Below, piece by piece: positions 57,308-64,000 of a stretch of 64,000 nt of DNA. Numbering within the stretch: position 1 is the first letter of the stretch; each line of letters starts with the position of its first letter. The notes under the pieces were generated by a model, which worked only from the letters and a program-made list of their open reading frames with translations, did not search any database and had not been told where the DNA came from. The position numbers and the translations under genes are program-made. The stretch spans positions 186,001 through 250,000 of the forward strand of contig NZ_CP020562.1 of NCBI RefSeq assembly GCF_002082565.1. Direction: 5' to 3'. The DNA comes from Halomonas sp. GT (GTDB lineage: Bacteria > Pseudomonadota > Gammaproteobacteria > Pseudomonadales > Halomonadaceae).

Positions 57308-57331
57308 ATGCCCGCTATTGCGGGCATTTTT
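57308..57331 (+). terminator. Rho-independent terminator after the 43-codon gene
   Basis: ATGCCCGC (57308-57315), loop TATT, GCGGGCAT (57320-57327) and a short T-run. It lies 168 bp before the next gene. Confidence 0.88.
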
Positions 57332-57498
57332 GTTTGATGATGGCGACGTTTCCTTGCCATTTTCATCACCCATAAGGTCAAAAATTAAACAAAGTAAACT
57401 TGGCTTTTCTTCACTGTATACCTTAATACTCTATGTTATAAGAGTGTCCCGCATCGCTAAGCTGTTGTATCCGCTCGTTGATCGTTAGGTAAGCATTT

Positions 57499-59769
57499 AT
57501 GTCTCAGAACCCACCCGCTGACCCTTCCTCAGCATCCAAGGCTTCGTCCTGTCATGTGCGTTTGGATCTTAGCGAGTTGCGCGCCACGCAGGGAGCAAGG
57601 GGGACGTTGGTGGAGCCAACGCTTACCTGCAGGGTCAAAATAAGTGGCAACATGGTACGCGCTGAATTACTGCATCAGCGGTTGCGCTTGATGGTACCGA
57701 CACTTTGGCCTAGCCAGCCAATTTTGGAGGCACCGCCTGAGGTTTGGCCGCAGCATTTCATCGTCGCTGGCCAGCAGACTAGGTGGGTACAGGCATCACC
57801 AGATGACGTGGTTATGCACGAGACCCTTTGGGCGCTGGGCGAGTGGTTAGTTGCCTTAACGGTGGCTCTGCAGCGCACTGCTTACCAGTCTACCTATCAG
57901 GGGCAGGTGTTAGCCATTGAGAAAAATACGGTATTGATAGCCTTGCCATGGGCACGTTTGGCAACGGCGAAAGAGGCTTTGCGTTGGGCGGCACAGCACT
58001 TGATTGCGTGGTCAGCCACGGGTGGATCTGCGGATGATGAACCATGGCACAAGGACTTCCACGAGTGGTTAAAAAACGCTCAACAACGTGGCAATAATAT
58101 CATTACCCAAGGTTTTATCATGGCGGCGCGGCAGCGCGAGCTGCCGGTCACTCGATTGTCGCCCGATGCTTTTCAGCTAGGCTGGGGGAGTGCTCAGGTG
58201 CACTGGGAGAGCTCTTGCTTCCGGGATTCAATGGTGGCCGGACGAATGGCCAATTATAAACACTTATCAACCCGGCGGCTTGAACAGGTCAGTATTCCTG
58301 TGCCGAAAACCCATGTGGTCACTACGCAAGAGGCTGCCGCACAAGCCGCTGAAATCTTGGGATACCCGGTTGTGGTTAAGCCCCTGAATAATGATCGTGG
58401 CGAGGGCGTCTTTTCCAACCTGCATAGCCAGGCTGAACTGATTAGTGCTTTTAAAAAGGCGGCAGAGTTTAGTTCGAATATTATTGTTCAGCGCCATGTG
58501 CAGGGTGAAGATTACCGTCTGCTCGTCGTCAACGGAAAATGCTTGGTTGTTACACGTCGTGACCCGGCAGCGGTGGTCGGGGATGGAAAGCATACTATTA
58601 AAGAACTGGTAGATATCGCCAACCAGGATCCTCGACGAGGTGATTCAACTCGCAGCTATCTGATTAAGTTGGCGTTGGACGATATCTCTCTTGAGGTGTT
58701 AGCACAGCAAGGTATCGAGGCAGATACCATTCCTGCAAGCGGTGAGAAAGTTCTCTTGCGCCAAATAGCTAATTTTTCTACCGGTGGCACGGTAGAAGAT
58801 GTGACCGACCGAGTGCACCCTGATAATGCTCTGCTGGCCGTTCGTGCTGCTCGTGCCATTGGCTTAAGTATCGCGGGCGTGGATCTACTAATTTCTGACA
58901 TTGAGCGTTCATGGCGCGAGGTGAACGGGCATATTATTGAAGTCAACGGTGGCCCAGGGCTTCGTTTGCATTGGCTGGGTAACCCGACGCGGGACCTTAA
59001 CGGCGAAATTCTTGATCAAAGTCTCGGCAAACATCAGCTGAGAATTCCTACTGCCGCAGTGCTGGGCTTGGCCCGCAATGGTTGCGAAAATCCCGCCGCG
59101 CGAATTTGTCGAATGTTGCATCATTTACTTGTTGCTAACGATGGCAGCCCAGGGACTACTACATCACAAGGTGTTTTCATCAACAGTGAGCAAATCAGCA
59201 CTCAAAGCTCTGTCTCTTCCGGAACAGTACCTGCGGCGTTGTGTGATGCCAGCGTTGATGCTGCTTTCTTCGAGCTATGGCCTACTCTATTGGAGGCATA
59301 CGGCCACTTCTGTGATCGCTATGAGGTGCTGGCGCTGTACGAGGCGGATGAATCGCTTAGCAATAACGTGTCTGATTGTTTGGCCCGTGCTGGCCATTCA
59401 GTGGTGATTAATGCCGACTCAGAGAGTGTGCGGGCACTGCGTAAAGAGATATCGGCAGGCTGTCAATCAGTGTTGGTTTCTATCACCGCGGATAACCCTG
59501 ACCTAGTCGCTCATCGTGCACAGGGTGGAGAAGGGCTCACCATTGCGTTTCACCAGGGAGCGCGCTGGATAGTGGCATGCCAAGGTAACGACGAGAAGCC
59601 ACTGTTGTCAGTCAATGTCTTAAGCTACTTACATGATGCCTTGGGAGACGCTGGTTTACGCGAGGCGATGGTTGCGTTAGCGATTGCCCATGCCCTTGGT
59701 ATGCGCTGGGAAAACCTGATTATGCCGATGGTCTCTTTCCCTTTGAAACAGCATTATCCCATCCAATAA
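57499..59769 (+). CDS. Cyanophycin-synthetase-like ATP-grasp protein with a degenerate Mur-ligase domain
   Basis: 756-aa protein. An N-terminal CphA-like domain (1-240) is followed by an intact ATP-grasp (about 250-500: GYPVVVKPLNNDRGEGVFSN, VQGEDYRLLVVNGK, VVGDGKHTIKELVDIAN, NFSTGGTVEDVTDRVHPDN, HIIEVNGGPGLRLHW). The C-terminal part (515-735) still reads like the CphA Mur-ligase (TTSQGVFI; DNPDLVAHRAQGGEG), but the ATP P-loop expected as GTNGKTT is GLARNGC at residue 523, with the lysine replaced by N527. Length is shorter than the 870-900 aa of CphA. In CphA the ATP-grasp adds Asp to the backbone and the Mur part adds Arg, so this protein could make at most one of the bonds. No cyanophycinase gene is nearby. 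Confidence 0.85.
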   Translation: MSQNPPADPSSASKASSCHVRLDLSELRATQGARGTLVEPTLTCRVKISGNMVRAELLHQRLRLMVPTLWPSQPILEAPPEVWPQHFIVAGQQTRWVQASPDDVVMHETLWALGEWLVALTVALQRTAYQSTYQGQVLAIEKNTVLIALPWARLATAKEALRWAAQHLIAWSATGGSADDEPWHKDFHEWLKNAQQRGNNIITQGFIMAARQRELPVTRLSPDAFQLGWGSAQVHWESSCFRDSMVAGRMANYKHLSTRRLEQVSIPVPKTHVVTTQEAAAQAAEILGYPVVVKPLNNDRGEGVFSNLHSQAELISAFKKAAEFSSNIIVQRHVQGEDYRLLVVNGKCLVVTRRDPAAVVGDGKHTIKELVDIANQDPRRGDSTRSYLIKLALDDISLEVLAQQGIEADTIPASGEKVLLRQIANFSTGGTVEDVTDRVHPDNALLAVRAARAIGLSIAGVDLLISDIERSWREVNGHIIEVNGGPGLRLHWLGNPTRDLNGEILDQSLGKHQLRIPTAAVLGLARNGCENPAARICRMLHHLLVANDGSPGTTTSQGVFINSEQISTQSSVSSGTVPAALCDASVDAAFFELWPTLLEAYGHFCDRYEVLALYEADESLSNNVSDCLARAGHSVVINADSESVRALRKEISAGCQSVLVSITADNPDLVAHRAQGGEGLTIAFHQGARWIVACQGNDEKPLLSVNVLSYLHDALGDAGLREAMVALAIAHALGMRWENLIMPMVSFPLKQHYPIQ

Positions 59770-60293
59770 AGGCTCAGTAGCGCAAAACCATAGCCCATCG
59801 CCGCGCCAGCAATGACATCACTGACATAGTGCAGTCCAAGCCCCACTCGTGAAATGGCGATCAGTAAGCTAAGAGGAATCACAATAGGTAGCAACCAGGG
59901 GGTATGAGCGGCGACTAACACGCTAAACATAACCGCATGCATGGTGTGACCACTGGGGAAACTGTATTTGTCTCGAGCAGGCTCGCCACAGTGGACGCCG
60001 CCTAGGTAGGTGATAAACGGACGTTCGCGACACAGCCGCGTTTTGACCAATTTATAAATAGCGACTGCGAATAGTGCGATGGCGCTGTACTGCATGATGC
60101 GCCAAGCGCCGTTAGGTTGTAACCAGGGCTGAGCAGCGATTAATAATACCCAGGCAGGCCAGTCTCCTAGCTTACTTGCCGTTTGCAGCGTTAGCCGCCA
60201 AGGGCGATAAAGCGTTAGGTGTGTTACCCGCTGGCAAAGCTGCCATTCAAAGACATCAAGACGATCGAATACGACAAGCGGACGCGGACGCAT
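59754..60293 (-). CDS. PAP2-family membrane phosphatase
   Basis: 179-aa membrane protein with the acid phosphatase triad KTRLCRERP, PSGHT and SRVGLGLHYVSDV, and five to six hydrophobic segments. Members act on undecaprenyl pyrophosphate, phosphatidate or phosphatidylglycerophosphate. AGGAG precedes the ATG. Its start lies inside the 3' end of the glycosyltransferase gene (38-bp overlap), so the two form an operon, and its end overlaps the CphA-like gene by 16 bp on the opposite strand. Confidence 0.9.
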   Translation of the reverse strand: MRPRPLVVFDRLDVFEWQLCQRVTHLTLYRPWRLTLQTASKLGDWPAWVLLIAAQPWLQPNGAWRIMQYSAIALFAVAIYKLVKTRLCRERPFITYLGGVHCGEPARDKYSFPSGHTMHAVMFSVLVAAHTPWLLPIVIPLSLLIAISRVGLGLHYVSDVIAGAAMGYGFALLSLYWMG

Positions 60294-61467
60294 GGTGGGT
60301 CTCCTGAACGTTTTTTAAATAACGTAAAAGCTGCTCTGCGATTCCCGACCAGCTTTGCTCTAGCGCGCGTAGCCGAGCGACTCTACCTAGTCGGGCGTAG
60401 TCAGCAGGGTGTTGGCATAACGCGACGGCAGCCTGCTGAAAGGCAAGCGTATCGCCAGGGGGGACGGTGATGCCGTTATGCCCATTTTGGATCAGCTCAG
60501 CGCTGGCAGCATGGCGATAAGCCACGACTGCCAGCCCGCTGGCCATGGCTTCGGTCACCACATTTCCCCATGTTTCCGATTGAGAAGGGAAAATAAACAT
60601 ATCGGCACTGGCATAGTGACGTGCTAACGCGTGTTTATTCACAAAGCCGGTGAAGTGGGCGTCTGGTAGCGCTTTTTGCAACTGAGCGCGGCCTGGGCCA
60701 TCGCCGACGATGACGTGTGCCATATCGGGGCGCACGTCACTCATGGCCTGCAGCGTTTCTTGTAGCAATGCCAGGTTCTTTTCCGGGGCTAAGCGTCCTA
60801 CATACAGCGCTACCGGTTGATGTTCGCTAACCCCCCACTGTTTACGAAGGGTCTCGTCGCGGTGGGTTGGGGAAAAGTTATCGCCATCAATGCCTCGTGA
60901 GAGCACCTTTACAGCGTGGATATCCTGAGCGCGTAGTGCTTCAGCCTGCTGGTGAGTGGGCACAAGGGTAAGGTCACAACCGTTATGGAAGTAGCGTAAA
61001 TATCGCCGTGTGGCAGCCGCTAGCCAGGGGACTCCATAATCATGGCAGTAGTGATCAAAGTTGGTATGCCATCCCGCCACCAAAGGTATGTTCAGTTGAC
61101 GTGCTGCATGCCGAGCTGCCCAGCCCAGCGGACCCTGGGTTGCCAGGTAAATATAATTGGGACGCTGCTTCTGCCAGAAATGGCGAAGTTTTGAGGGACT
61201 GGCAAGGCCAATCTGCACATCGTTATAACCGGGTAGGGCTAGCCGCCGTACCTGAAGCTCTTGGGAAGGTTCTTGAGTAGGCTCTTGAAAAGGCCCTTTA
61301 GAAAGCTCTTGAGTAAGATTGTTAGTGCTAACAGCCATCTTGGATTTAGGGCGAATAACATCCACTGTTACCCCTAACTGCGTGAGTTCACGACATAGCC
61401 TATTCAAGGTATGCGCAACACCATTTATTTCTGGTGACCATGTTTCGCTAACGATACAGAGTCGCAT
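60256..61467 (-). CDS. GT4-family glycosyltransferase
   Basis: 403-aa GT-B enzyme. It begins MRLCIVSETWSPEINGVAHT (the E-INGV donor/acceptor segment) and has VGRLAPEKNLALL and the EX7E-type segment FPSQSETWGNVVTEAMASGL. Closest pattern in my memory is the MgtA/alpha-mannosyl- or glucuronosyl-transferases that act on lipids; pairing with a PAP2 phosphatase fits glycolipid synthesis. Residues about 47-72 are a low-complexity Gln/Glu/Pro insert (TQELSKGPFQEPTQEPSQEL) coded by a 12-bp repeat, which is unlike the family. Confidence 0.88.
   Translation of the reverse strand: MRLCIVSETWSPEINGVAHTLNRLCRELTQLGVTVDVIRPKSKMAVSTNNLTQELSKGPFQEPTQEPSQELQVRRLALPGYNDVQIGLASPSKLRHFWQKQRPNYIYLATQGPLGWAARHAARQLNIPLVAGWHTNFDHYCHDYGVPWLAAATRRYLRYFHNGCDLTLVPTHQQAEALRAQDIHAVKVLSRGIDGDNFSPTHRDETLRKQWGVSEHQPVALYVGRLAPEKNLALLQETLQAMSDVRPDMAHVIVGDGPGRAQLQKALPDAHFTGFVNKHALARHYASADMFIFPSQSETWGNVVTEAMASGLAVVAYRHAASAELIQNGHNGITVPPGDTLAFQQAAVALCQHPADYARLGRVARLRALEQSWSGIAEQLLRYLKNVQETHHASASACRIRSS
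61261..61320 (-). repeat. 12-bp tandem repeat, 5 units, inside the glycosyltransferase gene
   Basis: Units 61261-61272, 61273-61284, 61285-61296, 61297-61308 and 61309-61320 follow TTGARWARGCTC on the plus strand. On the minus strand they code the QEP/QEL-type tetrapeptides of the N-terminal insert. Being a multiple of 3 it does not disrupt the frame. Confidence 0.9.
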
Positions 61468-61926
61468 GGGCGATCCATCCCTTTATCACGTTTTATCTCA
61501 CTGTTTCATGCACTGTTTCATGCACTATGCGCAGTGACAGTGACACTGCCAAGACAGCCTAGTGAACATGAGATGACAGGCTGCCAGTTTTGTTGGTGAT
61601 GTCCCAAGTGAAGGGATGATTGCTTAGCAGATAAAGATGTCGTTTAGATTGCAATTTTATAGTTATTATAAAAATTAGATAAAAAATAAAACTTTAAGGA
61701 GAATGAAATATAACACCTTTAAGGTAGCCAGCGACGAGGTAATCATCTCCTCGATTGTGCCTTCGCAATGCGCAATTAAAAACAAGTGAGAAGTTTTAAT
61801 AATAATTTTTGTTTATCTAATTAGGCTTAGATCTAAAATAAACAAAATTATAATTATTTGGTATCTAGTTTAAATTGAAGTTGAAAGTGCTAATAAAAAG
61901 CACTAACTACCTTAATGGGATCAATT
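61468..61926. promoter_or_regulatory. AT-rich porin upstream region
   Basis: No recognised gene in 459 bp, with base composition far more AT-rich than the neighbours from about 61640. It begins with a 12-bp repeat (CACTGTTTCATG at 61499-61510 and 61511-61522, with a diverged copy to 61534) next to the glycosyltransferase start. A small reading frame of 28 codons (61703-61789) follows AAGGAGA but too close for normal initiation. A CGAGG/CCTCG inverted repeat lies at 61735-61753. Confidence 0.55.
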
Positions 61927-62928
61927 ATGTTTAAAAAGACGACACTTGCTCTGGCTATTAGTGGTTTGTTGGGTGCCTCTGCTGCTCAGGCAGCGATGGT
62001 GTATGACCAAGACGGCACGACGCTGGATATCTACGGCCGCATCGCCATGGGGTTTGAGGGCGGTGGTGAAAAAGATGGCGTTGATAATGGAGAAGAATTC
62101 CGTAATTTTGGTTCTCGTTTGCGCTTTACAGCGGGCCACCAAATTAACGCCGACCTGCGAGCGTTTGCACGGGTAGAGTGGCGCTTTACTGGTGATGAGC
62201 GCAGCCGCCCGGGCTTTGACGAGGTGCGGAATAGTTACCTTGGTTTAGAGAGTAAACAGTACGGTACGTTCATGGCGGGTAACTACGACAGTTACTACGA
62301 TAGCTACGTTATGACGCCGTTTGATGTGTATGTAGAGCGTGGCTATGAATTCGCTGGGGGTGGCCTTCAGGCGCGTGGCGACTCGATTGGCTATAAAACG
62401 CCTGAAATTAACGGTTTTCAGGCCGTTTTCTCAGCGAAACACTTTTCTGAGCGTGGGCTCACCGAAGCACAGCAGTCTAGCGACGGTAGCGTTATCGCCA
62501 CCCAAGGTGGCGTCGTTTACGCGACAGGCCCCGTACGTTTAGCACTTGGCTATGTAGAAGATACCGTTCGTGGCGGTGGCAACGGCGAAACACGCTTTGG
62601 TACTACAGCCACGTACGATATTAATGACGCTTTTTCTGCGCGCTTAGGTTACGAAACCCGCGGTGACAGCGATACGCGGGGCGGCGGTTTTGACACGGTA
62701 GGCCTAGGTGGTAGCTTTGCCACCGGTGCTTGGACCTTCTATCTCGATTATTACAACATTGACGTAGATAACGCTGATAATGATCGTGACGCTTGGGCCG
62801 CTGCGGCGCACTACGATGTTTCTAAAAATCTTGATGTATTTGTCGAGCTAAATGATGCCAATCAAGATGCTATTAATGACTTCGAAGATGACCTTTATTA
62901 CGCAGTAGGCGCACGCTATCACTTTTAA
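61927..62928 (+). CDS. Outer-membrane general porin
   Basis: 333-aa Gram-negative porin (OmpC/OmpF-like, porin_4 type). The start at ATG 61927 gives a regular signal peptide MFKKTTLALAISGLLGASAA with cleavage near AQA-AMVYD; a start at 61915 would put four extra residues before it. The mature protein reads as beta-strands alternating with acidic turns, with the loop segment RGYEFAGGGLQARGDSIGYK and a C-terminal aromatic (YAVGARYHF) for BAM recognition. The acidic surface suits salt adaptation. A terminator follows. Confidence 0.93.
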   Translation: MFKKTTLALAISGLLGASAAQAAMVYDQDGTTLDIYGRIAMGFEGGGEKDGVDNGEEFRNFGSRLRFTAGHQINADLRAFARVEWRFTGDERSRPGFDEVRNSYLGLESKQYGTFMAGNYDSYYDSYVMTPFDVYVERGYEFAGGGLQARGDSIGYKTPEINGFQAVFSAKHFSERGLTEAQQSSDGSVIATQGGVVYATGPVRLALGYVEDTVRGGGNGETRFGTTATYDINDAFSARLGYETRGDSDTRGGGFDTVGLGGSFATGAWTFYLDYYNIDVDNADNDRDAWAAAAHYDVSKNLDVFVELNDANQDAINDFEDDLYYAVGARYHF

Positions 62929-62976
62929 ATGATAGATAGCTTCCTTAGCGTTTAATTAACTTATTAAGATCGTTTC

Positions 62977-63006
62977 GCCGATGTGCTAAAAGTACATCGG
63001 CTTTTT
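62977..63006 (+). terminator. Rho-independent terminator after the porin gene
   Basis: GCCGATGT (62977-62984) pairs with ACATCGGC (62994-63001), 9-nt loop, followed by five T. Confidence 0.92.
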
Positions 63007-63079
63007 GCGTTATTCTGTCTATTATAATAGTCAAATGATTTTAGGAAGCGTGCATGGCATCCGCCTTGGTAAGGCGTGG

Positions 63080-63220
63080 TTAGTCTAAGGGTTTTTTTGC
63101 CGCTGGCGTCTGGCGCTTTTTCTCTCGACGACGCTGCTTGGCTAATGCGTTGCCGTTAGCCAGTTCCACTAAGTAGGCGATTTCTTCAGCGCTAAGCGGT
63201 TTGCGCGGTTGGTTTGCCAT
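63080..63220 (-). CDS. Small basic protein
   Basis: 46 aa from the ATG ending at 63220: MANQPRKPLSAEEIAYLVEL followed by ANGNALAKQRRREKKRQ and a Lys/Pro tail. A weak GGTG precedes the start. The first half could form a short helix and the rest is strongly positive, so nucleic-acid binding is possible. I do not recognise it. It is divergent from the nucleotidase. Confidence 0.55.
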   Translation of the reverse strand: MANQPRKPLSAEEIAYLVELANGNALAKQRRREKKRQTPAAKKPLD

Positions 63221-63296
63221 TGATGTCACCACTTTGTCAGGCCTTTATGGCACGCTAACGATGAACGATGACACCAATATGAAAGGAGCTATTAAG

Positions 63297-64000
63297 ATGC
63301 GTTTTAGCTGCTATGGGATTGCGCTAGGGACAGCGTTGTTGATCACCGTTACTCCTGCCCTTGCTGACAACTACACCCTCACGTTGTTTCACACCAACGA
63401 CTTGCATGGTCGCACAGATCAGTACCCGCAGCTGGTCACCACGCTAAACGAAGCGCGTGAGGCGTATGGTGAAGTATTACTGTTGGACGCGGGCGATATT
63501 TTTTCTGGAACGCTCTACTTTACTGAGTTTGCTGGCCAGGATGCTCTCGAATTTATGAACTTAATGGGCTATGACGCGTTTGTCCCAGGCAATCACGAAT
63601 TTGACTTGGGCGATCCTGAAGAGGGGCACCAAGCGCTAGCCGCGTTTTTTGCGGATGCAGCGTTTCCTATTTTAGGCGCCAATTTGGATTTTTCGGCCGC
63701 GCCTGAATTTGCTGGCATGCTCGATGAGTCTATCAGCGGGGACCCGCAGTCAGGGGGGCTCTATGACGGTATTATTGTTGAGCACAATGGCGAGCCAATC
63801 GGCATCTTTGGGCTTAGTACCCAGGATAGCAAGACAATCTCGAGCCCCGGTCAAATCACGATCAGCGATTACCGCCAAGCGGCTGAGGCCATGGTGGCAA
63901 GCTTTGAAGAGCGAGGCGTTAATAAGATTATCGCCCTGACCCACCTGGGGTACGATAGTAACCCCAGCGTGGGCAACGACCTTTTGTTGGCTCAGCACGT
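63297..64000 (+). CDS. 5'-nucleotidase/metallophosphatase of the UshA family (3' partial)
   Basis: Periplasmic nucleotidase or sugar-nucleotide hydrolase. ATG 63297 with AAAGGAGC upstream; a signal peptide ends near ALA-DNYTL. Metal motifs in order: HTNDLHGR, LLDAGDIFSG, PGNHEFDLG and ALTHLGYDSN, as in the calcineurin-type N-terminal domain of UshA. About 234 codons are visible and the C-terminal substrate domain lies beyond the window. Downstream genes are not seen. Confidence 0.88.
   Translation, partial: MRFSCYGIALGTALLITVTPALADNYTLTLFHTNDLHGRTDQYPQLVTTLNEAREAYGEVLLLDAGDIFSGTLYFTEFAGQDALEFMNLMGYDAFVPGNHEFDLGDPEEGHQALAAFFADAAFPILGANLDFSAAPEFAGMLDESISGDPQSGGLYDGIIVEHNGEPIGIFGLSTQDSKTISSPGQITISDYRQAAEAMVASFEERGVNKIIALTHLGYDSNPSVGNDLLLAQH

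Overview
The window looks like a chromosomal segment of a Halomonas-type gammaproteobacterium (Halomonadaceae). This rests on the E. coli-like ribosomal proteins with an acidic, glutamate/aspartate-rich character (EF-Tu, EF-G, RpoA linker), the uninterrupted order rplKAJL-rpoBC-rpsLG-fusA-tuf-S10-spc-alpha, and several small protein families I associate with this group. The genus is inferred from gene content and order. I see no rRNA, tRNA, insertion sequence, prophage, integron or CRISPR array.

Positions 1-29.7 kb hold the transcription and translation core: the tail of rplK, rplA, an L10 leader RNA, rplJ, rplL, an attenuator, rpoB, rpoC, a promoter, rpsL, rpsG, fusA, tuf, a terminator, a consensus sigma70 promoter, the S10 operon, the spc operon to secY and rpmJ, then rpsM-rpsK-rpsD-rpoA-rplQ and a terminator. 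Several intergenic gaps carry strong RNA hairpins, including a possible three-way junction between rpsJ and rplC.

Positions 29.8-43.4 kb hold housekeeping and transport genes: a D-Ala-D-Ala carboxypeptidase with SPOR domain, an EamA permease, TrhP (YegQ), a LysR-DoxX-DODA dioxygenase group, a TPP riboswitch followed by thiM-thiE, glyoxalase I, and a zinc uptake operon (znuC-znuB-znuA). The zinc operon is preceded by a Zur-like operator and by an undescribed 49-codon gene whose stop overlaps the znuC start.

Positions 43.5-54.4 kb carry two unknown proteins, a PAS-PAS-GGDEF diguanylate cyclase, an esterase, an acyltransferase, a degenerate glycosyltransferase-like protein and the nitrogen control group glnA - DUF4124 - ntrB - ntrC. 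A sigma54 promoter and NtrC palindromes precede glnA, and a near-perfect NtrC palindrome covers a -10 box before ntrB.

Positions 54.4-64 kb are more accessory: ChaN-like protein, DUF6435-like protein, an entericidin-like lipoprotein coupled to a small hydrolase, a GGA-rich intergenic RNA candidate resembling the CsrB/RsmZ family, a 43-codon membrane peptide, a cyanophycin-synthetase-like ATP-grasp protein whose Mur-ligase half has lost its P-loop, a PAP2 phosphatase with a GT4 glycosyltransferase, a porin, a small basic protein and the start of a 5'-nucleotidase.

A theme not covered by any gene is a set of short degenerate tandem repeats (period 12-16 bp, each locus with its own unit) at gene ends and in small intergenic gaps, and once inside a coding region.
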